Assembly (NCBI RefSeq): GCF_000759795.1
Contig: NZ_BBMZ01000007.1
Coordinates: forward strand, 186,001-250,000
Direction of reading: 5' to 3'
Length of the DNA stretch: 64,000 nt
DNA from: Pseudescherichia vulneris NBRC 102420
GTDB taxonomy: Bacteria; Pseudomonadota; Gammaproteobacteria; Enterobacterales; Enterobacteriaceae
Made by a program: the position numbers and the translations under genes. Below are positions 49,424-59,586 of this stretch, piece by piece. Positions within the stretch are counted from its first letter, which is position 1. Every line of letters starts with the position of its first letter. The notes below the pieces were generated by a model. It saw only the letters and a program-made list of their open reading frames with translations, was not told the origin of the DNA and made no database searches.

Positions 49424-51121
49424 ATGAAAACGCTGCTGATTATTGACTCCGCGCTTGGACAGGCTCGCGCTTACATGGCGAAAACCCTGCTGGGTGCGGC
49501 GGCACAAAAAGCAAATCTGCAATTCATCGACAACCCGAATGAAGCGGAGCTGGCGATCGTGCTCGGCTCCAGCGTGCCAAACGACAGCGCCCTGACCGGC
49601 AAGAAAGTGTGGCTCGGCGACGTGAACCGCGCCGTCGCGCATCCGGAGCTGTTCCTCAGCGAGGCGAAAAGCCATGCTGCGGTCTACAGCGCACCGGTTG
49701 CCACTGCGTCAGCAGCCGCTCCGGCGGCAAGCGGTGGCGTGAAGCGCATCGTGGCGGTGACCGCCTGCCCGACCGGTGTAGCACACACCTTTATGGCGGC
49801 GGAAGCGATCGAAACCGAAGCCAAAAAACGCGGCTGGTGGGTAAAAGTCGAAACCCGTGGCTCCGTGGGGGCTGGCAACGCCATCACCCCGGAAGAGGTG
49901 GCCGAGGCGGATCTGGTGATCGTGGCGGCAGATATCGAAGTGGACCTGGCGAAATTTGCCGGTAAGCCGATGTACCGCACCACCACCGGGCTGGCGCTGA
50001 AGAAAACCGCGCAGGAGCTGGATAAAGCCCAGGCGGAAGCCAAGCCTTACCAGCCTTCTGGCAAAGCCCAGGCGGCGACGGAAGGGAAGAAAGAGGGCGC
50101 GGGCGCGTACCGTCACCTGCTGACCGGCGTCTCCTATATGCTGCCGATGGTGGTCGCGGGCGGCCTCTGTATCGCTCTGTCGTTTGCTTTTGGTATCGAA
50201 GCGTTTAAAACCCCTGACACCCTGGCCGCTGCGCTAATGCAGATCGGCGGCGGCTCGGCGTTCGCGCTGATGGTGCCGGTGCTGGCCGGTTACATTGCGT
50301 TCTCTATTGCCGACCGTCCGGGTCTGACCCCAGGTCTGATTGGCGGTATGCTGGCCGTCAGCACCGGCTCCGGCTTTATCGGCGGTATCATTGCGGGCTT
50401 CCTCGCAGGCTACGTGGCGAAGGCGATCAGCCAGAAGCTGAAGCTGCCGCCGAGCATGGAAGCGCTGAAGCCTATCCTGATCATTCCGCTCTTCTCCAGC
50501 CTGGTGGTTGGCCTGGCGATGATCTACCTGATCGGTAAACCGGTTGCGGGCATCCTGACCGGCCTGACCCACTGGCTGCAAACCATGGGTACGGCGAATG
50601 CGGTCCTGCTGGGGGCGATCCTTGGTGGCATGATGTGTACCGACATGGGCGGTCCGGTTAACAAAGCGGCCTATGCCTTTGGCGTTGGCCTGCTGAGTAC
50701 CCAGACCTACGCACCGATGGCCGCTATTATGGCCGCGGGCATGGTACCGCCGCTGGCAATGGGTATCGCAACGATGGTTGCCCGTAAGAAGTTCGACAAG
50801 GGGCAGCAGGAGGGTGGCAAAGCCGCGCTGGTGCTGGGCCTATGCTTCATCTCCGAAGGGGCGATTCCGTTTGCCGCGCGCGATCCGATGCGTGTGATCC
50901 CCTGCTGTATCGTGGGTGGTGCGGTGACCGGGGCGATCTCCATGGCGATTGGCGCGAAGCTGATGGCCCCGCACGGCGGTCTGTTTGTGCTGCTGATCCC
51001 GGGTGCTATCACACCGGTGCTGGGCTATCTGGTGGCCATCGTTGCCGGTACGCTGCTGGCGGGTCTGGCCTACGCCTTCCTGAAGCGTCCGGAAGCAGAG
51101 ATGGCAGTGAAAACCGCGTAA
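49424..51121 (+). CDS. fruA: Fructose-specific PTS permease FruA (EIIB'BC)
   Basis: Imports fructose with phosphorylation to fructose 1-phosphate. It is 565 aa (E. coli 563). A duplicated EIIB' domain covers about 1-90 and an Ala/Pro-rich linker follows. The active EIIB domain has phosphorylated Cys115 in TACPTGVAHTF, and the EIIC membrane domain runs from about 225 with the region GGMMCTDMGGPVNKAAY. AGGAG precedes the ATG. Last gene of the operon. Confidence 0.96.
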   Translation: MKTLLIIDSALGQARAYMAKTLLGAAAQKANLQFIDNPNEAELAIVLGSSVPNDSALTGKKVWLGDVNRAVAHPELFLSEAKSHAAVYSAPVATASAAAPAASGGVKRIVAVTACPTGVAHTFMAAEAIETEAKKRGWWVKVETRGSVGAGNAITPEEVAEADLVIVAADIEVDLAKFAGKPMYRTTTGLALKKTAQELDKAQAEAKPYQPSGKAQAATEGKKEGAGAYRHLLTGVSYMLPMVVAGGLCIALSFAFGIEAFKTPDTLAAALMQIGGGSAFALMVPVLAGYIAFSIADRPGLTPGLIGGMLAVSTGSGFIGGIIAGFLAGYVAKAISQKLKLPPSMEALKPILIIPLFSSLVVGLAMIYLIGKPVAGILTGLTHWLQTMGTANAVLLGAILGGMMCTDMGGPVNKAAYAFGVGLLSTQTYAPMAAIMAAGMVPPLAMGIATMVARKKFDKGQQEGGKAALVLGLCFISEGAIPFAARDPMRVIPCCIVGGAVTGAISMAIGAKLMAPHGGLFVLLIPGAITPVLGYLVAIVAGTLLAGLAYAFLKRPEAEMAVKTA

Positions 51122-51134
51122 CACGTGCGGGATC

Positions 51135-51166
51135 AAAAAGGGCAGCCCACGGGCTGCCCTTTTTTA
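51135..51166 (+). terminator. fruBKA terminator
   Basis: Stem AAAAAGGGCAGCCC/GGGCTGCCCTTTTT with a two-base loop and long T-run, 15 bases after fruA. The A-run on its left side lets it serve nfo as well. Confidence 0.92.
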
Positions 51167-51183
51167 CGTCTGGCGTTCGCGCA

Positions 51184-52041
51184 TCAAACTGTGGCTGTCT
51201 GCACCTGCTGCGCCTTCAGCCACGCAATCTCTTCACCCCAGATATCTGAGTCAATGGTTTCCAGGATCAGCGGAATACCGTCGAAGCGGGCATCCTGCAT
51301 GATCCAGCTGAAGGCCTCGTGGCCAATATTGCCTTGGCCCAGGCTGTGATGGCGGTCAACGCGGCTGGCGAAGGCGCTTTTGGCATCGTTGAGGTGCATA
51401 CCGCGCAGATACTGGAAGCCGACGATCCGCTCGAATTCAGCAAAGGTTTTTTCACAGGCCTCGCTGCCGCGCAGATCGTAGCCTGCCGCAAAGGCGTGAC
51501 AGGTATCGATGCAGACGCCGACGCGGGATTTATCCTCCACGCCGTCGATAATCGCCGCCAGATGCTCAAACTTAAAGCCGAGGTTGCTGCCTTGACCAGC
51601 GGTGTTTTCAATCACTGCCGTGACGCCCTCGGTTTTATCCAGCGCGATGTTGATCGACTCGGCGATGCGCGCCAGGCATGCTTCCTCCGGGATCTGCATC
51701 AGGTGGCTACCGGGGTGGAAGTTCAGCAGGGTCAGCCCGAGTTGCTCGCAGCGCTGCATCTCGTCAATAAAGGCTTCCCGCGACTTCTCCAGCGCCTCGG
51801 CTACCGGGTGCCCGAGGTTAATTAAATAGCTGTCGTGGGGCAGGATCTGGCCCGGACCAAAGCGGTGTTTTTCACAGGCGGCTTTAAACTCGTTGATGGT
51901 TGCGCCACTGAGCGCCGCTGCCCGCCACTGGCGCTGGTTTTTGGTAAACAGGGCAAACGCAGTGGCCCCGATCTCTGCCGCCCGCACGGCGGCGTTAGCC
52001 ACGCCGCCCGCCGCGCTCACGTGCGCGCCAATAAATTTCAT
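51184..52041 (-). CDS. nfo: Endonuclease IV
   Basis: Zn-dependent AP endonuclease and 3'-phosphodiesterase of base-excision repair, 285 aa as in E. coli. Motifs [48 protein letters not shown] and [11 protein letters not shown] supply the three-zinc site. AGGAG lies seven bases before the ATG. Convergent with fruA. Confidence 0.97.
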   Translation of the reverse strand: MKFIGAHVSAAGGVANAAVRAAEIGATAFALFTKNQRQWRAAALSGATINEFKAACEKHRFGPGQILPHDSYLINLGHPVAEALEKSREAFIDEMQRCEQLGLTLLNFHPGSHLMQIPEEACLARIAESINIALDKTEGVTAVIENTAGQGSNLGFKFEHLAAIIDGVEDKSRVGVCIDTCHAFAAGYDLRGSEACEKTFAEFERIVGFQYLRGMHLNDAKSAFASRVDRHHSLGQGNIGHEAFSWIMQDARFDGIPLILETIDSDIWGEEIAWLKAQQVQTATV

Positions 52042-52116
52042 CTACTACTCCTGTAAAACCCGCAGGTAAAAGCAAAGGCGTATGATAGCGGGTTAGCCGC
52101 AGCAGAATGTAGTGAT

Positions 52117-53163
52117 TTATGCCATGACGTAATGCACCGCCAGGTTGATGACGCCGCCGCCGACAATCAGCCAGATAAAGAGCAGCAGTGCCATCAGCAA
52201 CGGCCGCGCGCCCGCTTTGCGAATTGCGCTAACATGGGTCGTGACGCCCAGCGCCGCCATGGCCATCGCCAGCAGCAGGGTGTCCAGCGTCACCAGCATA
52301 TCGACAGCAGCTTTCGGCAGCAGGCCAAAGGAGTTAAACACCGCCACGGCAATAAACAGAAGCGCAAACCACGGAATGGTAATCTTGCTGCGTTGGCCGC
52401 CGTTAGCCGGGGCCAGCTGCTTCACGCGGGCAGCAAGCAGGATCAGAAACGGTGCCAGCATCATCACACGCAGCATTTTAGCGATGACCGCTGCGCTCTC
52501 GGTCTCCGGGTTAACGGCGTGGCCTGCCGCAACCACCTGAGCAACCTCGTGCATCGTCGAGCCTATGTAGATGCCGTAGCTTTCCGGGGTAAACCAGTGG
52601 GCCAGCAGCGGGTAGATGGCCGGGTAGAGGAAAATAGCCAGCGTGCCGAAAATCATTACCGTGGCAATGGCTACCGTGACCTTGCTGGACTCGGCTTTTA
52701 GAACCGGCTCGGTGGCCAGCACCGCTGCCGCGCCGCAGATGCTGCTGCCTGCGCCGATCAGCCAGCTGGTGTGCTTGTCGAGGCCGAACACTTTTTGGCC
52801 CAGCAGGCACGCCAGTAAAAAGGTGCTGGAGAGCGTCAGCACGTCTATCACGATACCGCTGACGCCGACGTCAGCAATCTGCGAGAACGTCAGGCGAAAG
52901 CCATACAGAATGATCCCCAGCCGCAGCAGGTGTTGTTTGGCAAACACAATCCCGCTCTCGCAGGGCCGCCCAATCTGCGGATAAAGAGTGTTACCGAGCA
53001 CCATCCCGATTAAAATAGCCAGCGAAAGGGCGCTAAAACCGGCACCGGAAACGGCAGGGATGGTGCCGCTCCACAGCGCCACGCCCGCCACGGCAGCGCT
53101 TAGCGCCAGGCCCGGCACCAGATGTCCTACGCTACGATGATGTCTTAATGTCAGTTCAGCCAT
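52117..53163 (-). CDS. yeiH: UPF0324 inner-membrane protein YeiH
   Basis: Polytopic membrane protein of the UPF0324/PSE (putative sulfate exporter) family, 348 aa with about 10 TM helices. Conserved segments are GLALSAAVAGVALW, LIGAGSSICGAAAVLATEP, GSTMHEVAQVVAAG and LGVTTHVSAIRKAG. GAGGAGAAGG precedes the ATG. It is divergent from yeiE, the LysR-type regulator expected to control it. Substrate is not established. Confidence 0.92.
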   Translation of the reverse strand: MAELTLRHHRSVGHLVPGLALSAAVAGVALWSGTIPAVSGAGFSALSLAILIGMVLGNTLYPQIGRPCESGIVFAKQHLLRLGIILYGFRLTFSQIADVGVSGIVIDVLTLSSTFLLACLLGQKVFGLDKHTSWLIGAGSSICGAAAVLATEPVLKAESSKVTVAIATVMIFGTLAIFLYPAIYPLLAHWFTPESYGIYIGSTMHEVAQVVAAGHAVNPETESAAVIAKMLRVMMLAPFLILLAARVKQLAPANGGQRSKITIPWFALLFIAVAVFNSFGLLPKAAVDMLVTLDTLLLAMAMAALGVTTHVSAIRKAGARPLLMALLLFIWLIVGGGVINLAVHYVMA

Positions 53164-53216
53164 AACCTTCTCCTCTGTTGGGATAAAAGGTTACGTTGGG
53201 CTAGCTTAAAAATAAA

Positions 53217-53240
53217 ATTGATTATATATTTATAATCAAT
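53217..53240. promoter_or_regulatory. Perfect dyad between yeiH and yeiE (LysR-type operator candidate)
   Basis: ATTGATTATA-TATT-TATAATCAAT is a perfect 10-base inverted repeat with 4-base spacer, centred in the divergent yeiH/yeiE gap and 46 bases before the yeiE ATG. LysR-type proteins bind such T-n11-A dyads, so this is the likely YeiE operator. A partial TATAATC repeat also occurs at about 54171 upstream of lysP. Confidence 0.6.
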
Positions 53241-53285
53241 CTATATAAGTGGTAAGCGCAACGCTTGCTCATTAGGATCCTGACC

Positions 53286-54152
53286 ATGCATATCACCCTG
53301 CGCCAGCTGGCCGTCTTTGCTGAAGTGCTGAAAAGCGGCTCGACAACCCAGGCCTCCCAGATGCTCGCGCTCTCGCAGTCGGCGGTTAGTGCGGCCCTAA
53401 CCGATCTGGAAGGGCAGCTTGGCGTGCAGCTCTTCGACCGGGTTGGCAAGCGGCTGGTGGTTAACGAGCACGGGCGACTACTCTATCCCCGTGCGCTGGC
53501 GCTGCTGGAGCAGGCCACGGAAATAGAGCAGCTGTTCCGGGAAGATAACGGCGCGATCCGCGTCTACGCCAGCAGCACCATCGGTAACTATATTCTGCCG
53601 GAGATCATTGCCCGCTACCGGCGCGACTTTCCGGGACTACCGCTGGAGATGAGCGTGGGCAACAGTCAGGATGTGATTAATGCGGTAGCGGATTTCCGCG
53701 TCGATATTGGCCTGATTGAGGGGCCATGCCATACCGCCGAGATCGTATCGGAGCCCTGGCTGGAGGATGAGCTGGTGGTGTTTGCCTCTCCGGCCTCGCC
53801 GCTGTTACAGGGGGAGGTTACGCTGGAGCGTCTCGCCAGCGCGCCGTGGATCCTGCGCGAGCGCGGTTCCGGTACTCGCGAGCTGGTTGACTACCTGCTG
53901 CTTTCCCACCTGCCGCAGTTTCATCTCGGTATGGAATTAGGTAACTCAGAGGCCATCAAACATGCGGTGCGGCACGGGCTGGGTATCAGCTGTCTGTCGC
54001 GTCGGGTGATTGCCGAGCAGCTGGAGACCGGCACGCTCAAGGAGATTACTATTCCGCTCCCGCGGCTGGTGCGCACCCTGTGGCGCATTCATCATCGGCA
54101 GAAGCATCTCTCTAACGCCCTAAAACGCTTTCTGCGCTACTGTGAAATATAA
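53286..54152 (+). CDS. yeiE: LysR-type regulator YeiE
   Basis: LysR-type transcription regulator, 288 aa, matching E. coli YeiE along its length. HTH at about 1-60 ([20 protein letters not shown] and [17 protein letters not shown]), then effector-binding domain from about 90. The ATG at 53286 is the family start; the ATG seven codons upstream is not conserved. E. coli YeiE has been linked to iron and lysine homeostasis. It is divergent from yeiH and precedes lysP. Confidence 0.93.
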   Translation: MHITLRQLAVFAEVLKSGSTTQASQMLALSQSAVSAALTDLEGQLGVQLFDRVGKRLVVNEHGRLLYPRALALLEQATEIEQLFREDNGAIRVYASSTIGNYILPEIIARYRRDFPGLPLEMSVGNSQDVINAVADFRVDIGLIEGPCHTAEIVSEPWLEDELVVFASPASPLLQGEVTLERLASAPWILRERGSGTRELVDYLLLSHLPQFHLGMELGNSEAIKHAVRHGLGISCLSRRVIAEQLETGTLKEITIPLPRLVRTLWRIHHRQKHLSNALKRFLRYCEI

Positions 54153-54282
54153 GGGTTTCTGTGCTTTACTTATAATCCATTAGCGATCATGAAGCTCTCT
54201 TATAACCGCATATTTGAGCCAGAAGGATGTGGTGACGTCTGCTACAATCCCGCCTCATTTTTTTGATGGATAGCATTTTCAT

Positions 54283-55752
54283 ATGGTTTCCGAAACTAAA
54301 ACCACACAAGCGCCCACGCTTCGCCGTGAACTCAAGGCGCGTCACCTGACCATGATCGCCATTGGCGGATCGATTGGTACGGGTCTCTTTGTTGCCAGCG
54401 GCGCAACCATCTCCCAGGCAGGCCCCGGCGGCGCGCTGCTCTCTTATATTCTGATTGGCCTGATGGTTTACTTCCTGATGACCAGTCTTGGCGAGCTGGC
54501 GGCCTATATGCCGGTATCCGGCTCGTTTGCGACCTACGGCCAGAAGTATGTAGAAGAGGGCTTTGGCTTCGCGCTGGGCTGGAACTACTGGTACAACTGG
54601 GCGGTGACCATCGCCGTCGATCTCGTGGCCGCGCAGCTGGTAATGAGCTGGTGGTTCCCGGACACCCCCGGCTGGATCTGGAGCGCGCTGTTCTTAACCG
54701 TCATCGTGCTGCTGAACTGGATCTCCGTGAAAGGTTTTGGCGAGGCGGAGTACTGGTTCTCGTTAATTAAGGTTGCCACCGTCATTATCTTTATCATCGT
54801 CGGCGTGATGATGATCCTCGGTATCTTCCACGGTGCAAAACCGGCTGGCTGGAGCAACTGGGGGATCGGCGATGCGCCGTTTGCCGGTGGATTTGCCGCC
54901 ATGATTGGCGTGGCGATGATCGTCGGCTTCTCTTTCCAGGGCACTGAGCTGATCGGTATTGCGGCGGGTGAGTCGGAAGAGCCAGAGAAGAATATTCCGC
55001 GCGCGGTGCGTCAGGTGTTCTGGCGTATCCTGCTGTTCTACGTTTTCGCTATTCTGATTATCAGCCTGATCATTCCCTATACCGATCCGAGCCTGCTGCG
55101 TAACGATGTAAAAGACATCAGCGTCAGCCCGTTCACTCTGGTATTCCAACACGCGGGCCTGCTCTCGGCGGCGGCGGTAATGAATGCGGTGATCCTGACG
55201 GCGGTGCTCTCGGCGGGTAACTCCGGTATGTACGCCTCTACGCGTATGCTCTACACCCTGGCCTGCGACGGCAAAGCGCCGCGCGTCTTCTCCCGTCTTT
55301 CAAAGGGCGGTGTACCGCGTAATGCCCTGTATGCGACGACGGTCATTGCCGGGCTCTGCTTCCTGACCTCGATGTTTGGCAACCAGACGGTTTACCTGTG
55401 GCTGCTGAACACCTCGGGCATGACCGGATTCATCGCCTGGTTGGGGATTGCCATCAGCCACTACCGTTTCCGTCGCGGCTATATTATGCAGGGCCATAGC
55501 CTGAACGACCTGCCGTACCGCTCCGGTTTCTTCCCGCTGGGGCCGATCTTTGCCTTTGTGCTGTGCCTAATTATCACCTTAGGGCAGAACTACCAGGCCT
55601 TCCTTGAGGACACCATTGACTGGGGTGGGGTAGCGGCGACCTATATTGGTATTCCGCTGTTTCTGATTATCTGGTTCGGCTACAAGCTGACCCGCGGGAC
55701 CAAGTTTGTCAGCTACAAGGACATGGATTTCCCGCCCCGGGTAAATAAATAA
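54283..55752 (+). CDS. lysP: Lysine-specific permease LysP
   Basis: Amino-acid/polyamine/organocation family H+-lysine symporter with 12 TM helices, 489 aa as in E. coli. Family motifs: GGSIGTGLFVASGATI in TM1, FSFQGTELIGIAAGESEEPEKNIP, and ILTAVLSAGNSGMYASTRML. LysP also acts as lysine co-sensor of CadC in E. coli. The 130-base upstream gap should hold the ArgP-controlled promoter. Confidence 0.96.
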   Translation: MVSETKTTQAPTLRRELKARHLTMIAIGGSIGTGLFVASGATISQAGPGGALLSYILIGLMVYFLMTSLGELAAYMPVSGSFATYGQKYVEEGFGFALGWNYWYNWAVTIAVDLVAAQLVMSWWFPDTPGWIWSALFLTVIVLLNWISVKGFGEAEYWFSLIKVATVIIFIIVGVMMILGIFHGAKPAGWSNWGIGDAPFAGGFAAMIGVAMIVGFSFQGTELIGIAAGESEEPEKNIPRAVRQVFWRILLFYVFAILIISLIIPYTDPSLLRNDVKDISVSPFTLVFQHAGLLSAAAVMNAVILTAVLSAGNSGMYASTRMLYTLACDGKAPRVFSRLSKGGVPRNALYATTVIAGLCFLTSMFGNQTVYLWLLNTSGMTGFIAWLGIAISHYRFRRGYIMQGHSLNDLPYRSGFFPLGPIFAFVLCLIITLGQNYQAFLEDTIDWGGVAATYIGIPLFLIIWFGYKLTRGTKFVSYKDMDFPPRVNK

Positions 55753-55766
55753 ACGCTTTTATTATC

Positions 55767-55797
55767 AAGCCCTCTCATTGTGAGAGGGCTTTTTTTT
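55767..55797 (+). terminator. lysP terminator
   Basis: Stem AAGCCCTCTCA/TGAGAGGGCTT followed by eight T residues, 15 bases after the lysP stop codon. Confidence 0.92.
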
Positions 55798-55850
55798 GCC
55801 CGCTATTTCTCCATAAACCGTCATCTTGACATAACTTTTAACAATTTAAT

Positions 55851-55865
55851 TGATAATCATTATTA
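55851..55865 (+). promoter_or_regulatory. Fur box upstream of cirA
   Basis: TGATAATCATTATTA matches the Fur pattern TGATAAT-n-ATTATCA at 13 of 14 informative positions. It lies 103 bases before the cirA ATG, and cirA is a known Fur target. Confidence 0.85.
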
Positions 55866-55967
55866 TTTGCTTTATCGTTACGCTCGCTCCGCCAACGTAG
55901 CGGGGGCTGATAAAACATGTGAGCAAAACTTCTTAGATTTGTTGTAGTTATCTCATGGAGAAATGGA

Positions 55968-57950
55968 ATGTTTAGGTTGAATCCCATCGTGCGGGGAGGG
56001 CTTTGTGCGTCCGCAATGGCGCTGGCGCTGCCAGCTTTTGCCGTCGACAGCGAGTCCGATACGCTGGTCGTGACCGCCGCCGCCACCGAGCAGAATCTGA
56101 AAGATGCCCCGGCCAGTATTAGCGTTGTGACCCAGCAGGATCTGCAGCGCCGACCGGTCAATAATCTCAAGGATGTGCTCCAGGACGTGCCGGGCGTACA
56201 GCTCACCAACGAAGGGGATAACCGTAAAGGCGTCAGCATCCGTGGCCTAAGCAGTAGCTACACCCTGATCCTGATTGACGGCAAGCGCGTTAACTCCCGC
56301 AACGCGGTGTTCCGCCATAACGACTTTGACCTTAACTGGATCCCGGTGGACGCCATCGAGCGTATTGAAGTGGTACGCGGCCCGATGTCCTCGCTGTATG
56401 GTTCCGATGCACTGGGCGGGGTGGTCAACATTATTACCAAAAAGGTTGGTCAGCAGTGGACCGGCACGCTCTCCGCTGACACTACCATCCAGGAGAAACG
56501 CGATCGCGGCGATACCTGGAATGGTCAGTTCTACACCAGCGGCCCGCTGGTGGATGGCGTGCTCGGCGTAAAAGCCTTTGGCAGCGTGGCGAAGCGCGAG
56601 AAAGATAAGCAGGAGCCGTCTGACACTACCGCGACCGGCGAGACGCCGCGCATCGAAGGGTTTACCAGCCGCGACGCCAACGTAGAGTTTGCCTGGACCC
56701 CGTCCGAAAACCATGACTTTACCGCCGGGTATGGCTTTGATCGCCAGGACCGGAATTCCGACTCCCTCGATCGCAACCGTCTTGAGCGCGAAAACTACTC
56801 CTTGAGCCACAACGGTCGCTGGGACGTCGGCACCAGCGAGCTGAAGTTCTACGGCGAGAAGGTAGATAATAAAGATCCGGGCAGCAAAGGCATCACCTCA
56901 GAAAACAACACCGTGGATGGCAAATACGTTCTGCCGCTGGAGATGATTAATCAGTTTGTGACCGTCGGCGGCGAGTGGCGTCACGACAAGCTCAAGGATC
57001 CGGTTAACCTGACCGGCGGGAGCAGCAGCAGCACTTCCGCCAGCCAGTATGCGCTGTTTATTGAAGACGAATGGCGTATCTTCGAGCCGCTGGCGCTGAC
57101 CACCGGCATTCGTATGGACGATCACGAGACCTACGGGGATCACTACAGTCCGCGCGCCTACCTGGTCTATAACGCTACCGATACCGTCACCGTAAAAGGC
57201 GGCTGGGCCACGGCGTTCAAAGCACCTTCACTCTTACAGCTTAGCCCTGACTGGGCCACTAACTCCTGCCGCGGCAGCTGCCGGGTTGTGGGAAGTCCGG
57301 ATCTGAAGCCAGAGACCAGCGAAAGCTTTGAGCTGGGGCTCTACTACAGCGGGGAAGAGGGCTGGCTGGAAGGGGTGGAAGGCAGTATTACCACCTTCCA
57401 GAATGACGTAGACGACATGATCAGCATCAACCGAACCGCTGATGCCGCTGCCGCGCCGTCCTATTCCAACTTTGTTGGCTTCTATACTAATGCCAACGGT
57501 CGCCGCGTACCCACGTTCCGCTATTTCAACGTTAACAAAGCGCGTATTCGTGGGGTGGAAACCGAGCTGAAGGTGCCGTTTGACGAGGCGTGGAAGCTGA
57601 CGCTGAACTACACCTATAACGACGGACGCGATCTCAGCGACGGCGGTGATAAACCGCTGCAGGAACTGCCATTCCATACCGCCAACGGGACCCTGGACTG
57701 GCAGGCGATGCAGGACTGGTCGTTCTACGTCTCCGGTAACTATACCGGTGAGAAGCGTGACGTCAGCAACACTGGGAAAACGCCGGGCGGCTACGTGATC
57801 TGGAACGCGGGTGGCGCATTCCAGGCGACGAAGAACGTCAAGCTGCGTGCGGGGGTGCTCAATCTCACGGATAAAGATCTCAGCCGGGACGACTACAGTT
57901 ATAACGAAGATGGCCGCCGCTATTTCATGGCGGTGGATTACCGTTTTTAA
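55968..57950 (+). CDS. cirA: TonB-dependent catecholate siderophore receptor CirA (colicin I receptor)
   Basis: Outer-membrane receptor for ferric dihydroxybenzoylserine and related catecholates; also the colicin Ia/Ib receptor in E. coli. At 660 aa it is close to E. coli (663). A 25-residue signal peptide ends at PAFA. TonB box DTLVVTAA, plug domain about 45-150 ([20 protein letters not shown]), then a 22-strand barrel ending in YFMAVDYRF. The ATG follows TGGAGAAATGGA. Iron-repressed by the Fur box upstream. Confidence 0.96.
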   Translation: MFRLNPIVRGGLCASAMALALPAFAVDSESDTLVVTAAATEQNLKDAPASISVVTQQDLQRRPVNNLKDVLQDVPGVQLTNEGDNRKGVSIRGLSSSYTLILIDGKRVNSRNAVFRHNDFDLNWIPVDAIERIEVVRGPMSSLYGSDALGGVVNIITKKVGQQWTGTLSADTTIQEKRDRGDTWNGQFYTSGPLVDGVLGVKAFGSVAKREKDKQEPSDTTATGETPRIEGFTSRDANVEFAWTPSENHDFTAGYGFDRQDRNSDSLDRNRLERENYSLSHNGRWDVGTSELKFYGEKVDNKDPGSKGITSENNTVDGKYVLPLEMINQFVTVGGEWRHDKLKDPVNLTGGSSSSTSASQYALFIEDEWRIFEPLALTTGIRMDDHETYGDHYSPRAYLVYNATDTVTVKGGWATAFKAPSLLQLSPDWATNSCRGSCRVVGSPDLKPETSESFELGLYYSGEEGWLEGVEGSITTFQNDVDDMISINRTADAAAAPSYSNFVGFYTNANGRRVPTFRYFNVNKARIRGVETELKVPFDEAWKLTLNYTYNDGRDLSDGGDKPLQELPFHTANGTLDWQAMQDWSFYVSGNYTGEKRDVSNTGKTPGGYVIWNAGGAFQATKNVKLRAGVLNLTDKDLSRDDYSYNEDGRRYFMAVDYRF

Positions 57951-57964
57951 CAGCCAATAAAAAG

Positions 57965-57984
57965 AGGGGGGTGCCAGCCCCCCT
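57965..57984 (-). terminator. Hairpin between cirA and the small membrane protein gene
   Basis: Arms GGGGGG/CCCCCC around TGCCAGCC; on the minus strand TCTTTTTATT follows, so it best serves as terminator of the minus-strand pair, and may also stop cirA. Confidence 0.7.
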
Positions 57985-57996
57985 AAAAACTACAAC

Positions 57997-58308
57997 TTAT
58001 TTCTTATTGTCAGACATGAAGTAATGCTTAATAACGCCAATAATAAAGGCTCTTATCTTAAAGGGCCCAATAAAACCGGTAATAATCCCGATTAAAGGGA
58101 AAAGAAGATGATAGTGGCTGCCGCGAATTAACACGTCTAAAAAAGCCAGCGCGCTAACCACGCAAACTAAACTGCTTATGATAATATTCCCCGGTGAGGC
58201 TTTTTCCACGTACCCGGACCAGCATGAGACGATAAAAGCGCTAAGACCACAAAACGTGGCCAAAGGATGGTTTGCCAACAAAAAAAGTAGGTTAGCGAGA
58301 TAGCTCAT
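57997..58308 (-). CDS. Small hydrophobic membrane protein, unknown
   Basis: A 103-aa protein with three or four hydrophobic segments (about 5-25, 35-60, 66-82 and 83-95) and a basic/polar C-terminus (HYFMSDNKK). Size and topology recall phage holins, but no lysis genes are near and I recognise no family. Its start lies inside the end of the upstream LysR-type gene (17-base overlap), so the two are translated together and probably act together. AT-rich compared with the flanking genes. Confidence 0.65.
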   Translation of the reverse strand: MSYLANLLFLLANHPLATFCGLSAFIVSCWSGYVEKASPGNIIISSLVCVVSALAFLDVLIRGSHYHLLFPLIGIITGFIGPFKIRAFIIGVIKHYFMSDNKK

Positions 58309-59176
58309 TGTTGGTATGGCCTGATTTCTTTAAATCGGCAAATACCCTGGACATAACGTGCGCCGTCTCTTTGTTATTTTTTTCTTTCCACTGTGAGTAG
58401 AACCATAGCGTTTTGTTGATGACGCTGCGTTTTAATACGCTCGTGCCGTCAACGTTGAGCAGGCTCAACAGCGGCACCGTCGAAATCATCACCGCATGAT
58501 GATTAGTGACCTTCGCCATCATATCAATTAGATCGCTGTCGGAAATTTTTTTGATATTCCTGAACTTAATTTTATCCTGTACAAACAGATCGGTTACGCT
58601 GCTGTCGGCATCAAAATCATGGTACACATCCACTTCTCCTCCGCGGATCATTTTTTCACAGGCGGCCGGGGTAGAGTTGATATAGATATCGAAGGAGACC
58701 GGCTCAGAGCGGGCATACTGGCTGGGGTAGTTTTTATCTGTAATAACAATGTCATAAAAATGGAGCTCTGAAGAGAGATCGTCCTGCTTGATCTCATCAG
58801 CGAGCGTAAATTCATTATTGATATTATTATTAGCCAGGGCAACGCTTAGGTGGCTTATGATTGAGTTTGGTATGTTTTTACTGCACATTATGCGGGTAAC
58901 CGGTAGCCCGTCTTCGCTATACATGCAGTGCTCAATTTTAAGCAGATCGTTATAATACGGAACGATTTTGTTATAAAGAATGGTGCCAAATTTACTGGGG
59001 GTCATGCCTTCCTTCGTTCTGATAAACAGTGGGATCCCCAGCGCTTGCTCAATATCCGAAATAGCCTTACTCATTGGCGTTCTCGATATGTGCATCCGCT
59101 GACAGGCCTTACTTACGCTGCCTTCCTCCATTACCGCTATAAAGTATTTGAGCTTAGTAGAGATAAAAAGGTTCAT
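58292..59176 (-). CDS. LysR-type transcription regulator, unassigned
   Basis: A 294-aa protein with N-terminal LysR HTH (LKYFIAVMEEGSVSKACQRM and ISRTPMSKAISDIEQALGIPLFIRTKEG). The effector domain is atypical and diverged, with little similarity to well-known LysR types. It is rich in Asn, Ser, Lys and Ile, and AT-rich in DNA, unlike its neighbours. It lies between cirA and yeiG, which are adjacent in E. coli, so it looks like an insertion. It overlaps a small membrane protein gene downstream. Target genes unknown; autoregulation is likely given a palindrome upstream. Confidence 0.8.
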   Translation of the reverse strand: MNLFISTKLKYFIAVMEEGSVSKACQRMHISRTPMSKAISDIEQALGIPLFIRTKEGMTPSKFGTILYNKIVPYYNDLLKIEHCMYSEDGLPVTRIMCSKNIPNSIISHLSVALANNNINNEFTLADEIKQDDLSSELHFYDIVITDKNYPSQYARSEPVSFDIYINSTPAACEKMIRGGEVDVYHDFDADSSVTDLFVQDKIKFRNIKKISDSDLIDMMAKVTNHHAVMISTVPLLSLLNVDGTSVLKRSVINKTLWFYSQWKEKNNKETAHVMSRVFADLKKSGHTNNELSR

Positions 59177-59254
59177 TACTCCCTCCGACAGTGTGAATAC
59201 TGCATCATAGGTAAGTTAACACCGCACAACATAAACGGGCCGTGCATTTTCTAT

Positions 59255-59266
59255 AGGCATATGCCT
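59255..59266. promoter_or_regulatory. Palindrome upstream of the LysR-type gene
   Basis: AGGCATATGCCT is a perfect 12-base palindrome, nested in TTCTAT..TTAGAA and then in CCGCAC (59222-59227) and GTGCGG (59274-59279). It is centred about 84 bases before the ATG, a fit place for an autoregulatory site or RNA hairpin. Confidence 0.4.
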
Positions 59267-59562
59267 TAGAAAGGTGCGGCCATTCTATCCTTCTACATTT
59301 TTTTAACGTCAAAAAATAAAGATCGATACGATTCATATAGTTAATCAATACATTTCAACTATTCATTTGATTTATCAATGAATGAGCGTCCGGCAAGCAT
59401 GGTGCTTGAGGTTTAAAGAAATGCGTGAGGTCAGGCGGGTGTGCAGACTGGAGAAATATTGTGGAATAGCGTTTCAATTTATGTAGGCGCGATCACGGAT
59501 ATATTCTGTTATTGGCGCTAAATGTATTTAGCAGTGCTGTCATACCAGTTAACCGCTATTAA

Positions 59563-59586
59563 ACTACCCCGCGATCGTCGGGGTAG
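59563..59586 (-). terminator. Probable yeiG terminator
   Basis: Stem CTACCCCG/CGGGGTAG with loop CGATCGT, 17 bases after the yeiG stop codon; on the minus strand TTTAATAG follows, a weak T-run. Confidence 0.65.

Noticed and set aside
57997..58308. Phage holin
   Set aside because: Size and topology fit, but no endolysin or other phage gene is near and the gene is coupled to a LysR-type regulator.
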